Positions 33,457-42,805 of a DNA stretch of 64,000 bases are shown here, one piece after another. Where the stretch lies: assembly GCA_017417585.1 (NCBI GenBank), contig JAFPYX010000067.1, positions 43,567 through 107,566 of the forward strand, given 5' to 3'. The notes below the pieces were generated by a model. It saw nothing but the letters and a program-made list of their open reading frames with translations, did no database searches and had not been told where the DNA came from. Every line of letters starts with the position of its first letter. Position 1 is the first letter of the stretch. Origin of the DNA: Victivallales bacterium (lineage in GTDB: Bacteria > Verrucomicrobiota > Lentisphaeria > Oligosphaerales > Oligosphaeraceae). The translations under genes and the position numbers were made by a program.

Positions 33457-34020
33457 ATGCAAAGTCTGGTTCGGCTTGAACGGTGGCTCTGCCTGGCAGG
33501 GCTGGGAATCTCCGGCATGTTGCTGGTGTGCCTGGTGCTTTTGTCCGGACTGAATGTCTTTTCCAGGATGGCAGGGCATCCGTTTGGGGGAAGCTATGAA
33601 CTTTCCGGCTTCTTCGGTGCATTGATTGCCGCGCTGGCACTGGCGGACACGCAGCGGAAGCGCGGCCATGTGGAGCTGGACCTCTTCACAAGCCACTACC
33701 GCCCCTCATGGCGCCGCAGTCTGGGCGTCTTCAACATGGCCTGCGGTTTTCTTCTGCTGTTGCTGCTGGCCATCCAGCAGATCAACCGTGCGCGGCGGCT
33801 GCTGGCGGTGGGGGAACTCTCGGAGACGCTGCGGCTGCCGTATCCCTGGCTAATGTTCGTCTGCGCGGCTGGACTCCTGCTTCTGGCGTGCGCCTACCTG
33901 ACCGATGCGGTGTATCTGGTAACTCGGCGCGACCCGGACACCGAGGCGCTGGCCAACACCAAGCGAAAGGGCGTGGTGACCTCCATCCGCAATGACGTCT
34001 CTGTGCTGGAGGAGAAATAA
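33457..34020 (+). CDS. dctQ: TRAP transporter small permease (DctQ type)
   Basis: A 187-residue membrane protein with four predicted helices (about residues 12-34, 45-65, 87-107 and 128-150). Family marks are ELSGFFGALIAALALADTQR and KRGHVELDLF, and a charged C-terminal tail. It forms the small membrane subunit of the sodium-driven TRAP importer. It is followed by dctM after a single base, so translation is coupled. Confidence 0.9.
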   Translation: MQSLVRLERWLCLAGLGISGMLLVCLVLLSGLNVFSRMAGHPFGGSYELSGFFGALIAALALADTQRKRGHVELDLFTSHYRPSWRRSLGVFNMACGFLLLLLLAIQQINRARRLLAVGELSETLRLPYPWLMFVCAAGLLLLACAYLTDAVYLVTRRDPDTEALANTKRKGVVTSIRNDVSVLEEK

Positions 34021-34021
34021 A

Positions 34022-35338
34022 ATGGACACCTTCATTGGACTCGGCGGAATCCTCATCATGCTCGCGCTTATCCTTTTCACAGGGATGACGCCGGGGTTGG
34101 CGATGCTGCTGTGCGGCACCGTTGGATGCATGGTGATGACTCCTGTGGTGAACTGGAACACCATCTTCGCCGGTCCGACCGGCATGGAGGTATGGAGCGT
34201 ATTCTCCAACTATGGCTTTACGGTCATCCCGCTATTCGTGCTGCTGGGCGAGGCGATGTTCCACGCCGGGTACAGCGAACGTCTGTTCAAGGTGGCGAAG
34301 ACCTGGTTCGGCCAGAAACGCGGCGGCCTGGCCATCACTACGCTTCTGGCCTCCGCAGGCTTCTCGGCGATCTGCGGCTCAAACACTGCCACGGCCGCCA
34401 CGATGGGTTGCGTGGCGCTGCCGCCGATGAGCGAGGCGGGCTACCGCAAGGAACTCAAATGCGGCAGTATCGCCGTAGGTTCCACGCTGGGAGTGGTCAT
34501 TCCGCCTTCCATCGTGCTGGTGGTCTACGGACTCTACACAGGCGTGAGCATCTCCAAACTCTTCGCAGGAAGCATCCTGCCCGGGGGATTGCTGGTCGTT
34601 TCCTTCGTGGCCACGGTGTTGGTGCTGTGTGCCCGTCATCCAGATTGGGCGCCGGGCGGCGAGGCCTCTACGCTACGGCAACGTATCCGGAGCCTGGGTG
34701 GCGTGGTCGAGGTCGCGGTGCTCTTTGCGATGATCATGGGCGCGATGTTCTCCGGAATCGTGACGCCCACCGAGGCGGCGGGTTTCGGCACCTTTTGCGG
34801 CATCGCCTGGTGCCTGGCACGCAAGACGCTGAACTGGAAAGGACTCCTGAAGTCCATCACGGATACGCTCCACATCTCCGGCATGGTCTTCCTGATTTTG
34901 GCGGGCGCAACGGTCTTCGGAAAATTTCTCATCATGACACGCCTGCCCAACCAGCTGGCCGATGCGGTGACTACGCTTTCTCTGCCGCCGGTCTGCGTTC
35001 TGGTCGCCATCGCCTTCTGCTATCTGATTGGCGGCTGCCTGATGGATTCCTTGGCCTTCCTGATGATTTCCCTTCCGCTCTTCCAGCCGCTGATCATGAG
35101 GCTCGGCTTCGATCCCGTGTGGTTCGGGCAGCTGGTCTGCCTGGTCACCACCCTGGGCGCGGTGACGCCTCCTGTCGGCGTCTCCAGTTTCATTGTGGCG
35201 GGGCTGAGCAAGGATACCAGCGCTGCGCAGGTATTCAAGGGGACGATGTACTTCCTGCCAGCATACGTCTTTACCTTCCTGATGTTGATCCTTTTCCCGA
35301 AGGGGATGGTCGCCTGGCTGGCCAATCTGGTGAAATAA
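34022..35338 (+). CDS. dctM: TRAP transporter large permease (DctM type)
   Basis: A 438-residue membrane protein from the ATG at 34022, one base after the dctQ stop. About twelve hydrophobic helices. DctM landmarks are FTVIPLFVLLGEAMFHAGYS, GGLAITTLLASAGFSAICGS with GSNTATAATMG, and VIPPSIVLVVYGLYTGVSI. The second half repeats the pattern (VTPTEAAGFGTFCGI, CLMDSLAFLMISLPLFQPL, TPPVGVSSFIVAG). It carries the sodium-coupled transport path. Completes a canonical dctPQM operon that ends before tRNA-Gln. Confidence 0.95.
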   Translation: MDTFIGLGGILIMLALILFTGMTPGLAMLLCGTVGCMVMTPVVNWNTIFAGPTGMEVWSVFSNYGFTVIPLFVLLGEAMFHAGYSERLFKVAKTWFGQKRGGLAITTLLASAGFSAICGSNTATAATMGCVALPPMSEAGYRKELKCGSIAVGSTLGVVIPPSIVLVVYGLYTGVSISKLFAGSILPGGLLVVSFVATVLVLCARHPDWAPGGEASTLRQRIRSLGGVVEVAVLFAMIMGAMFSGIVTPTEAAGFGTFCGIAWCLARKTLNWKGLLKSITDTLHISGMVFLILAGATVFGKFLIMTRLPNQLADAVTTLSLPPVCVLVAIAFCYLIGGCLMDSLAFLMISLPLFQPLIMRLGFDPVWFGQLVCLVTTLGAVTPPVGVSSFIVAGLSKDTSAAQVFKGTMYFLPAYVFTFLMLILFPKGMVAWLANLVK

Positions 35339-35382
35339 TAGCAGTATTTCATGAAAAAGCCGACATTTTTTGCAGGAGCGGT

Positions 35383-35410
35383 TTGAAAACTGGGAAAAGC
35401 ACCTTACATT
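35383..35410 (+). promoter_or_regulatory. Candidate promoter of tRNA-Gln
   Basis: TTGAAA (35383-35388), 16-bp spacer, TACATT (35405-35410), 40 bp before the mature tRNA. Confidence 0.5.
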
Positions 35411-35449
35411 AAGCGGCGCGTCCTTTCAGGCGTGGGAGAAGTTTTCCGT

Positions 35450-35523
35450 TGCCCGATGGTGTAATGGTAGCACAACTGATTCTGGTTCAGTTTGTCTTGG
35501 TTCGAATCCAGGTCGGGCAGCCA
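35450..35523 (+). tRNA. tRNA-Gln (anticodon CUG)
   Basis: 74 nt with encoded CCA. Acceptor TGCCCGA (35450-35456) pairs with TCGGGCA (35513-35519), with G as discriminator. The U1-A72 pair is typical of tRNA-Gln. Anticodon stem ACTGA/TCAGT encloses TTCTGGT, anticodon CTG. T-arm contains GGTTCGAATCC. Confidence 0.96.
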
Positions 35524-35533
35524 CTTCCATAAA

Positions 35534-35567
35534 AAATTGCAGTAATTGCAGTAATTGCAATAATTGT
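35534..35567. repeat. Period-9 short tandem repeat (AATTGCAGT units)
   Basis: Three to four units directly after tRNA-Gln, before the terminator-like hairpin. Confidence 0.65.
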
Positions 35568-35578
35568 ATTAGATTTTT

Positions 35579-35622
35579 AGCCGTCCCGTGATACGAAAAT
35601 CAAAGGGCGGCTTATATTTTCT
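35579..35622 (+). terminator. Hairpin with T-rich tail after tRNA-Gln
   Basis: AGCCGTCC pairs with GGGCGGCT (one G-T pair), followed by TATATTTT. Confidence 0.45.
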
Positions 35623-35752
35623 CCGTCTGTGAAGTTTTTCACAACGATGGTTTTATGCTTTGGAGGATGGTTGTTTCCCGATTTTGCCATTTCGGCAAGG
35701 AACTTTCCCATCATTTAAATAGTTCAGCCACGCCAGTCTACGCGAGGACCCC

Positions 35753-36811
35753 ATGCTCAGTCAGCTTAAGCGCATTTTAGTCAACGACATCGGAATCGAC
35801 TTGGGAACCATGAACACCCTGGTTTGGGTGGCCGGCGAAGGCATCGTGCTGGAAGAGCCGTCATACGTGGCGATCAATGCCGACACAAACAAAGTGCGCG
35901 CCGTGGGTGCCGACGCCAAGAAGCTCATGGCGATGACTGCGGAGCGCATCAAGGTCATCCGCCCCATGCGGGAGGGCGTGATTGCGGATGCGGAGGTGAC
36001 TGACGAGATGCTTCGGATTTTCATCCGCAAGGCATCCGGTCATTTCAAGATCATGCAACCCCGGGTGCTGATTGCGGTTCCCTCGGGAATTACGGAAGTG
36101 GGAGTGCGCGCAGTGCAGGAGAGCGCCATGCGTGCCGGTGCGCGTGTGGTGCGCCTGGTGGAGGAACCCTTTGCCTCTGCACTGGGAGTAGGGCTGCCGG
36201 TGGAAGACCCGGACGGCAACATGATCGTGGATATCGGCGGCGGCACTACTGAGGTGGCGATCATTTCCGCCGGAAGCATTGTCTCTTGCCAAAGTGTCAA
36301 GTATGGCGGCGATGCCATGGATAATGCAATCATGCAATTCATGCTTAAGAAGCATCAGTTGCAGATTGGCCCTCGCACGGCCGAAAATATCAAGATCAAT
36401 ATCGGAAGTGCCTACGAGTTGCCGGAAAAGCTGTCCATGGAAGTCAAGGGACTGGATATGGGTCGTCAGGGAGATCGGCTGCCGCGCGCGGTGGTCATCG
36501 ATTCAGACGAAGTGCGCGAGGCACTCAGCGATCCCATTTCGAATATGCTGAAGGCAATTCGAAAGGCAATCGACCAGTGCCCGCCGGAAATCGCGGCGCG
36601 TTTGCTGGATACAGGTATTACCATGGCAGGCGGTGGCTCGCTTCTGCGTGGGCTGGATAAGTTGATTACCGAAAACACCGGCTTGCACGCAGTGGTGGGA
36701 CCGGAACCGTTGCATGCGGTGGTGAATGGTACCGGCATGCTGCTGGACAATGCCCGCCAGTTGTTCTCCCAGCCCCAGAATACCCTGATTGGGCATGGTG
36801 CCCGTGAATAG
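35753..36811 (+). CDS. mreB: Rod-shape-determining actin homologue MreB
   Basis: A 352-residue bacterial actin. The phosphate-1 loop is NDIGIDLGTMNTLVWV, phosphate-2 is NMIVDIGGGTTEVAIIS, and the adenosine motif is ITMAGGGSLLRGLDKLI. IGSAYELPEKLSMEVKGLD and RMREGVIADAEVTDEML-like stretches are typical. It organises cell-wall synthesis along the cell length. Length matches the family. Normally mreC and mreD follow; here a secreted nuclease follows, so mreB is separated from its usual partners. Confidence 0.97.
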   Translation: MLSQLKRILVNDIGIDLGTMNTLVWVAGEGIVLEEPSYVAINADTNKVRAVGADAKKLMAMTAERIKVIRPMREGVIADAEVTDEMLRIFIRKASGHFKIMQPRVLIAVPSGITEVGVRAVQESAMRAGARVVRLVEEPFASALGVGLPVEDPDGNMIVDIGGGTTEVAIISAGSIVSCQSVKYGGDAMDNAIMQFMLKKHQLQIGPRTAENIKINIGSAYELPEKLSMEVKGLDMGRQGDRLPRAVVIDSDEVREALSDPISNMLKAIRKAIDQCPPEIAARLLDTGITMAGGGSLLRGLDKLITENTGLHAVVGPEPLHAVVNGTGMLLDNARQLFSQPQNTLIGHGARE

Positions 36812-37023
36812 CAATCAAAGGTAGAGATTCAGGTGGTTAGTGGTTAGGCATGTAATGGTGTCGACCTCGTCGTGGTTGCACGCCGTCTTGCAAGAGACAG
36901 AGTCGGGGTGCGGGATATATGGCCTGCGTTCCTGTGCGGACCAGTGATAGCGACCTTTGGGCATCGCGTTCTGCACGGTATTGCGCTGGGAAAGAAAAGA
37001 GGGAAGAGATTTCTTTTTCGTCG

Positions 37024-37590
37024 GTGAAAACAGGTGTTTTGCATAGTATTGCGCTGATGTTGCTGTTGGCACTGATTCAGCAGCCGCTGGAAGCACGCTC
37101 AGAAGGCAAGCGAAAGAATGCCTCAGAGCCATCGTCGGGACAATCCGCTACGGTAGTTGAGCGCTTTTCCGGAATCGTGACCCATGTCAGCGACGGGGAT
37201 ACGTGCGATGTGGAAATCGCTCAGGGACAGACTCTGCGGATTCGTATTTATGGCATTGATGCGCCGGAACTTGCGCAACCGTACGGAAAAGAATCCCTCA
37301 AGTATGTCAAGCGCCGAATTCATCGCCAGAAGGTGACGGTCGAGAAATTCTACGACGACCAGTATGGGCGATGCGTGGGGAGGGTGCTTCTAAATGGCAC
37401 GGACTTGGCTTTGGAGTTGTTGCAGGAAGGAATCGTGTGGCATTATGTGAAATATTGTGACGATCCCGCCTACAAGAAAGCGGAGCAACAAGCGAGGCAG
37501 GCGCAAAAAGGCCTGTGGAAACGCTCCACGGACGGCGAGGAGCCCATTCCCCCATGGGAATACCGGAAGACGCATCCCCGCCGGAAATAG
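37024..37590 (+). CDS. Secreted staphylococcal-nuclease-like thermonuclease
   Basis: About 188 residues from a GTG at 37024 that opens a signal peptide (KTGVLHSIALMLLLALIQ); an ATG at 36919 would add 35 residues of atypical sequence, and neither start has a strong ribosome-binding site. The SNase fold covers about residues 48-160. Catalytic positions by family analogy are Arg in TLRIRIYGID, Glu in DAPELAQPYG and Arg in YGRCVGRVLL, with Asp in HVSDGDTCDVE for calcium. GIVWHYVKYCDDPAYKKAEQ is the usual C-terminal helix. It probably degrades extracellular nucleic acid. It converges on the sigma-factor gene. Confidence 0.88.
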   Translation: MKTGVLHSIALMLLLALIQQPLEARSEGKRKNASEPSSGQSATVVERFSGIVTHVSDGDTCDVEIAQGQTLRIRIYGIDAPELAQPYGKESLKYVKRRIHRQKVTVEKFYDDQYGRCVGRVLLNGTDLALELLQEGIVWHYVKYCDDPAYKKAEQQARQAQKGLWKRSTDGEEPIPPWEYRKTHPRRK

Positions 37591-37619
37591 AAATCGGAGG
37601 CGTATAGATTCGAGAGTAG

Positions 37620-38975
37620 TCACCTCTCCAGGCTGTCCAGGAGGCTGTTGCTCTCTGGCTTTCGGAGTTTACGCAGTGCGATTGCCTCCAGTTGGCGAAT
37701 CCGTTCCCCTGTCAGCCCAAAATGCTTGGCAACCTGTTCCAAAGTCTCGACGGAATGTCCCAGCAAGCCAAAGCGACGAATGAGAATTTCACGTTCCCTG
37801 GGTTCGAGGCTGTCTAGAACAGTACGGGTGGCATCACGGCCGCCGTCATTGGGCAGGGTGACATTTTGGTCGTCGGCGAGAATGTCATTCCAGTCCCGGT
37901 CTTCGGTGGCGATGGACTGGAGGGAGAGCGGCTGCTGTCCCATCTTCAGGAGTGCGCGAACACGTGGAACCGAAAGGGATACCATGCCGGCCAGTTCCTC
38001 AATCGATGGCGGGCGCCCCTGCTCCTGGAGGAATTCGCGTTCACAGCGATGGATTTTTGAAAGCTGCCGAACGATGTTGACCGGGATGCGGATGGCTCGC
38101 CCGTTGACATTCAATGCATGGGTAATGGCCTGCCGAATCCAGTATGAGGCGTAGGTGGAGAATCGATGCCCACGTTGATACTCAAAGGACTCGACTGCAC
38201 GCATCAGCCCGATGTTGCCCTCCTGGACCAGGTCGGAGAGGGGCATCAGGGAGCAGACGAAATGCCGTGCGATGGAAATCACCAGCCGGAGGTTGCTTTC
38301 CACCAGATGATTCATCGCCTTGATGGCCTTCTCGTTGGATTCCTGCATCGAAATGGCCAGGCGTTTGCGGCGCTTCTCATCCACGCCCGGAGCCTCCCAA
38401 CGGCCCTGGATGAAGAGATTCACGCATTCGGAGTAGAAACGCTGCTGGAAATTTAGCCGTCCGAAATTCTCCACCAGCGGATTGAATACGCGATTCATCA
38501 ACTGGTTGGTCTCCTGAAAAATCGGCATGTTGGACGAGCGCTGCTTTGATTTGCGGGCCTCGAACAGCCGGATGATCTCCGCCTTGTTAGCCATCAAGAC
38601 ATCCAGCGCTTCACGCAGACGCTCCTCCAACGCCGCATCGCTATACACGATATCATCGTCACACGGATCCAGTTCAATGAAATTCAACAGGCGTCCTGCA
38701 GGAAGTTCCTGCAATTCCGCAAGTTTTGCCAGAATGACTTGCGGGAAGTCCGCCAGCAGACCATGCAATTGTGCGCGCGCCTCGCCATATTCGCGGGCGT
38801 ATTTGGCTTCCTCCTCCGCGCTGAGCAATTCGTAGGTGCCCACATCGTGCATGTAGGAGGAATTCAGCTCATAGTTGTTCCACGCGCTGTTGATCCAGCC
38901 ATCATTGTGCATCCGCACGGCGGTGGCGGCCCGTCGGGGCGCAGGATGCTTGGATTGTGAGGAGGATTCAGGCAT
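37620..38975 (-). CDS. Sigma-70 family RNA polymerase sigma factor (RpoD/SigA-like)
   Basis: A 451-residue sigma factor without region 1.1. A region 1.2-like start is YELLSAEEEAKYAREYGEAR. Region 2 is VESNLRLVISIARHFV, DLVQEGNIGLMRAVESFEYQ and FSTYASYWIRQAITHALNVN. Region 3 is RIPVNIVRQLSKIHRCEREF, and region 4 is LEPREREILIRRFGLLG plus an HTH (FGLTGERIRQLEAIALRKLR). Regions 1.2 and 2 are separated by a long insert with charged helices. Region 2 ends ALNVNGRAIRIP where primary factors usually have AIADQARTIRIP, so it could be primary or a close alternative factor (RpoS-like). The promoters noted here are sigma-70-like. Confidence 0.88.
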   Translation of the reverse strand: MPESSSQSKHPAPRRAATAVRMHNDGWINSAWNNYELNSSYMHDVGTYELLSAEEEAKYAREYGEARAQLHGLLADFPQVILAKLAELQELPAGRLLNFIELDPCDDDIVYSDAALEERLREALDVLMANKAEIIRLFEARKSKQRSSNMPIFQETNQLMNRVFNPLVENFGRLNFQQRFYSECVNLFIQGRWEAPGVDEKRRKRLAISMQESNEKAIKAMNHLVESNLRLVISIARHFVCSLMPLSDLVQEGNIGLMRAVESFEYQRGHRFSTYASYWIRQAITHALNVNGRAIRIPVNIVRQLSKIHRCEREFLQEQGRPPSIEELAGMVSLSVPRVRALLKMGQQPLSLQSIATEDRDWNDILADDQNVTLPNDGGRDATRTVLDSLEPREREILIRRFGLLGHSVETLEQVAKHFGLTGERIRQLEAIALRKLRKPESNSLLDSLER

Positions 38976-38993
38976 GTTGAGTGTAGTTGCCTC

Positions 38994-39881
38994 TTATCGG
39001 TGGTTACGACGCGGAAACCCCTTTCTTTTCAAAATTTTACGGAGCTCCTTCATGTATTCGTTCTCCTTGCGGTAGCCACTGATTTCACCGAGCTTGACAC
39101 CCTCCGGAGAGACTAGGATGGTACAGGGGACTCCGCCGCCGGCACCAAGTTCTTTTTCCAGCCTTGCATGCTGTTGCTTGACTTTTGGAGGAAGATTAAA
39201 ACCAGACGGAGAGTCCACATAGACCAGGATGAGTTCCTGCTTGGCATAATTCCTGAATGTGGAATGGTCCAGAACTTCCTTGTGGAGCTTGATGCACCAG
39301 GGGCACCAGTCTGAACCAGTGAAGAGAACCAAAATCGGGCGTTGAGACACTTCGGCCTCGACAAGGGCGGCATCATAGTCGTCAAACCAGCCTTTGGGGG
39401 TGGAACGAATCTGGGGCTTGGGTATTTGGGGAGGACGGTTCCTGCGTGTGTCCCACGATCCAGGCGGCAGAGGCGGCGGCGGAGGAGGAGGAGGCTGGAA
39501 ATGCGGAGGACCGGGCGGCGGTGGCGGAGGAGGGAGCAGGGGGCGACCTTGTCCAAATCCGTTTCCCGAACCGCTGTGGTTTCCTGGACCATGGTTTCCT
39601 GGACCATGGTTTCCTGGAGGATTCCGGGGCGGCATGCCAGGTGTGTATGGCGGATTCATCTGTGAAGGTGAACCATTGTGGGGCGGCGGGTCTTTACGGT
39701 AGAGACGCCGCCTTTCGGCATCCGTGGGTTTGCTTTGGGCAGGGATGACCCGGGCGTTCGGCGGTACTACCGGGCGATACTCGGGTGACCCCTCTGGCTG
39801 AGGCGTTGCCGACGGGTGAGCATTCAGGAATACGGCGAACCCAAGCAGAAGCACGAACGAGATGTGAATTCGTTTGTTCAT
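38994..39881 (-). CDS. Secreted proline-rich protein with thioredoxin fold (CPWC)
   Basis: A 295-residue protein. Residues 1-21 are a signal peptide (HISFVLLLGFAVFLNA). Residues about 22-165 are disordered and rich in Pro, Gly, Asn and His, including GPGNHGPGNHSGSGN and long Pro runs. The C-terminal 130 residues are a thioredoxin_7-type domain: GWFDDYDAALVEAEVSQRPI, LFTGSDWCPWCIKLHKEVLD with the redox pair CPWC, and ends VSPEGVKLGEISGYRKENEY. It is likely a periplasmic or outer-face thiol oxidoreductase acting on exported proteins. Located just downstream of the divergent-oriented rpsO region and upstream of the sigma gene on the same strand. Confidence 0.85.
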   Translation of the reverse strand: MNKRIHISFVLLLGFAVFLNAHPSATPQPEGSPEYRPVVPPNARVIPAQSKPTDAERRRLYRKDPPPHNGSPSQMNPPYTPGMPPRNPPGNHGPGNHGPGNHSGSGNGFGQGRPLLPPPPPPPGPPHFQPPPPPPPPLPPGSWDTRRNRPPQIPKPQIRSTPKGWFDDYDAALVEAEVSQRPILVLFTGSDWCPWCIKLHKEVLDHSTFRNYAKQELILVYVDSPSGFNLPPKVKQQHARLEKELGAGGGVPCTILVSPEGVKLGEISGYRKENEYMKELRKILKRKGFPRRNHR

Positions 39882-40312
39882 TCGTTAGGTGTCCCTGAAA
39901 GAGGGAAGATGGTATTTCAAGACAAGAGCGGAATTGGTGGATGAAACCCGATTCTGCTGATGACATCTAAAGTCATTTACAGGATAATATAACCTCATTT
40001 GAAACAGGTGACGTGTAAATTTGAGCGTGCTGCAAGCGGATTTTGCCGATTTTTGCCGCTTGGGTGAAGTGGATGCCGCCGCAACTCGCTGCATTTGGAA
40101 ATGCGACAGGGATTCTGCTTTCAGTCCGCGCGGAATAATGAGTGATGTAGAATTGTCATGTTTTGTCAATTCTCGCTTGAAATTCAATCGATTGGCATTA
40201 AATTATCTGTTTGTCGCAGCGGTTTTATAAGCTGGGCCATGACTGCAAGTGGGAAAGGTCTTCCCCAATCTGGCCTGGTGGCCGTCTGGCGACAAATATC
40301 TACAACACAACC
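39882..40312. other. 431-bp intergenic region, divergent promoters and rpsO leader
   Basis: Separates the minus-strand thioredoxin-fold gene from rpsO. A CAAGCGG/CCGCTTG hairpin lies at 40033-40062. The candidate rpsO promoter is at 40177-40204, leaving a leader of about 100 nt that could hold the S15 autoregulatory structure known in many bacteria (inference). Confidence 0.5.
40177..40204 (+). promoter_or_regulatory. Candidate promoter of rpsO
   Basis: TTGAAA (40177-40182), 16-bp spacer, TAAATT (40199-40204). Confidence 0.45.
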
Positions 40313-40576
40313 ATGAATAAAGAACAGAAGCAGGAAGTCATCCAGAAGTACAAGCGCTCCGAAGGTGATGTGGGATCCGTCGAGGTCCAGGTCGCCATCA
40401 TGACCGCACGCATTCTCGAACTCACCGAGCACCTCAAGGCCAACAAGAAGGATTTCAGCACTCGCCGCGGACTGGTCGCAATGGTCAACCGCCGCCGCAA
40501 GCTCCTGCGCTATCTCGCCTCCAACGACTACGCCCGCTACACCACCCTGATCGGCTCCCTGGGCTTGCGCCGATAA
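40313..40576 (+). CDS. rpsO: 30S ribosomal protein uS15
   Basis: An 87-residue small-subunit protein that binds 16S rRNA helices 20-22 early in assembly. MNKEQKQEVIQKYKRSEGDV, GSVEVQVAIMTARILELTEH, and FSTRRGLVAMVNRRRKLLRY are the usual segments. The start at ATG 40313 matches the family; an upstream open frame to 40211 lies in the leader. It is followed by pnp, as in most bacteria, with a 78-bp gap; rpsO-pnp linkage implies joint transcription and processing. Confidence 0.97.
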   Translation: MNKEQKQEVIQKYKRSEGDVGSVEVQVAIMTARILELTEHLKANKKDFSTRRGLVAMVNRRRKLLRYLASNDYARYTTLIGSLGLRR

Positions 40577-40654
40577 CTGCCGCCGGCTCGCCGGAGGATT
40601 GTACTAGTACACAATTTCTTCCAGGCGTGCTACAAATTTTAAGGGAATGTAGAA

Positions 40655-42754
40655 ATGAGCATAGAATCCATCACTATCGACTTGGGCGGCGGAAGGTCCC
40701 TCTCCATCGAGACGGGCAAACTGGCGCTCTTGTGCAATGGCTCCGTGGTCGTCCGCCAGGCGGACACCATGGTTCTGGTCTGTGCCTGCGCCGCCGCGCC
40801 GCGCGAGGGCATCGACTTCTTCCCGCTCTCCGTGGAATACCGCGAACGCTTTGCAGCCGCCGGTAAGATTCCGGGTGGCTATTTCAAGCGTGAGGGGCGT
40901 CCCTCCGAGAAGGAAATCCTCACCGCGCGCATGACGGACCGTCCGTTGCGCCCGTTGTTTCCGGAAGGCTTCAACAACGAGGTCCAGATCGTCTCCACGC
41001 TGCTGTCCGCGGACGGCAAGCAGGAGGCGGACGTCCTCTCCATCCTGGGCGCCAGTGCGGCGCTGATGGTCTCGGACATCCCGTGGAACGGCCCGGTCGG
41101 CGCATTGCGTGTCGGCCGCATCAATGGCGAGTTCATCGCGAACCCCTCCAATGCGGAGATGGAGCAGAGCGACATCGACCTGGTGTACTCCGGTGTGACC
41201 GGCAAGGCAATCATGATCGAGGGCTGCTCCAAGGAGATTTCCGAAGAGGAGCTGCGCGACGCGATGTGGTTCGCAGACGGCATCATCCAGAAGATGATCG
41301 CCGCCCAGCAGGAGCTTGCCGCTAAGGTGAACAAGGCGAAGTTCGAGTATGTCCCCAACCTGCCGAGCCCGGAGTTTCTGAAGGCCTCCGAGGAGTTCAT
41401 CGGCGACCGTCTCTCCGCCGCCGTCTGCGCACCGGACAAACTGACACGCCAAGAACAGGAAGGTGCCTTGAAGGCCGAATACGTTGCGGCCGTTCCGCCG
41501 AAGTTTGCCGACCCCGAGACCGGCGCCACACCGAATCCGGAGCTGGCGTGGGAGATCATCAAGGAGAAGGCAATCCGCAATCTCGTGCTGGAGAAGAAGA
41601 TCCGTCAGGATGGCCGTGCGCTGGATGAGTTGCGGCCCATCACCTGCGAGGTCGGCGTGCTGCCCGTCGTGCATGGCTCCGCCATCTTCAAGCGCGGCGA
41701 CACGCAGGCGCTGGTGACCGCGACCCTCTCCGGAACCGGTGACGCGCAGGAATACGACGTCATCGCCGGCGGCCCCGCGAAGAAGAACTTCATCCTCCAC
41801 TACAACTTCCCGAACTTCTGCACCGGCGAGGTTGGCCGCTACGGCTCCACCGGGCGCCGCGAAATCGGCCACGGCGCACTAGCCGAGCGATCCATCCGCC
41901 AGGCGATGCCTACGGTGGACGCCTTCCCGTACACTGTGCGCGTGACCAGCGAGATTCTTGGTTCCAACGGCTCCAGTTCGATGGCTACTGTCTGCGGTGG
42001 CTCCCTCGCGCTCATGGATGCCGGAGTGCCGATCTCCGACGCGGTCATCGGCATCTCCGTTGGCCTTGTGACCGGCACCGACCACCGTGAGTTCCTCACC
42101 GACATCCTCGGCAGCGAGGATCACTACGGCGACATGGACTTCAAGGTGGCAGGAACCACCAAGGGCATCACCGGCTTCCAGCTGGACCTCAAGATCGCCG
42201 GCCTCGACATCGAGGGGATGTACCAGGCAATGCTGCGCAACAAGGCCGCCCGCGCGAAAATCCGCGAAATCCTCACCGCTTGCCTTGCCAAGCCGCGCAC
42301 GGAACTTTCGCCGAATGCCCCGCAGGTCTGCACCGTGAAGATCAATCCCGAGAAGATCGGTGCGCTGATCGGCCCCGGCGGAAAGAACATCCGCGGCATC
42401 CAGGATCGCACCGGTGCACAGATCAATGTCGAGGAAGACGGCACTGTCCGCATTTTCGTGAACTCCAAGGCCGCCATGGACCAGGCACGCTACGAGGTTG
42501 AGTCCCTGACCGGCGAGGTCGAGATCGGCAAGATCTACAAAGGCGTTGTCAAAACCGTCAAGGAATTCGGCGCGTTTGTGGAGATCATGCCTGGGCAGGA
42601 GGGGATGGTGCACATCTCCGAACTGGCCAACTACCGCGTCAAGACCGTTGAGGACATCTGCAAGGTTGGCGACGAGATCACTGTGAAGGTGGTTGACATC
42701 GACGACCGCGGGCGCGTCCGGCTTTCCAGGAAGGCCGCGCTGGCAGATCTTTAA
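40655..42754 (+). CDS. pnp: Polynucleotide phosphorylase
   Basis: A 699-residue 3'-5' phosphorolytic exoribonuclease of the RNA degradosome. Two RNase PH domains are visible: residues 10-215 (REGIDFFPLSVEYRERFAAA, RPLRPLFPEGFNNEVQ) and 315-530, with the active site EVGRYGSTGRREIGHGALAE and ILGSEDHYGDMDFKVAGT. A KH domain (about 555-610, IGALIGPGGKNIRGIQDRTG) and an S1 domain (about 625-695, VVKTVKEFGAFVEIMPGQEG) follow. Length matches the family. GAATGTAGAA precedes the ATG. Confidence 0.98.
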   Translation: MSIESITIDLGGGRSLSIETGKLALLCNGSVVVRQADTMVLVCACAAAPREGIDFFPLSVEYRERFAAAGKIPGGYFKREGRPSEKEILTARMTDRPLRPLFPEGFNNEVQIVSTLLSADGKQEADVLSILGASAALMVSDIPWNGPVGALRVGRINGEFIANPSNAEMEQSDIDLVYSGVTGKAIMIEGCSKEISEEELRDAMWFADGIIQKMIAAQQELAAKVNKAKFEYVPNLPSPEFLKASEEFIGDRLSAAVCAPDKLTRQEQEGALKAEYVAAVPPKFADPETGATPNPELAWEIIKEKAIRNLVLEKKIRQDGRALDELRPITCEVGVLPVVHGSAIFKRGDTQALVTATLSGTGDAQEYDVIAGGPAKKNFILHYNFPNFCTGEVGRYGSTGRREIGHGALAERSIRQAMPTVDAFPYTVRVTSEILGSNGSSSMATVCGGSLALMDAGVPISDAVIGISVGLVTGTDHREFLTDILGSEDHYGDMDFKVAGTTKGITGFQLDLKIAGLDIEGMYQAMLRNKAARAKIREILTACLAKPRTELSPNAPQVCTVKINPEKIGALIGPGGKNIRGIQDRTGAQINVEEDGTVRIFVNSKAAMDQARYEVESLTGEVEIGKIYKGVVKTVKEFGAFVEIMPGQEGMVHISELANYRVKTVEDICKVGDEITVKVVDIDDRGRVRLSRKAALADL

Positions 42755-42805
42755 GTGATGTCATAAATTCTTGATTATAAATAATTTACATAAGGAAATC
42801 CTGCA

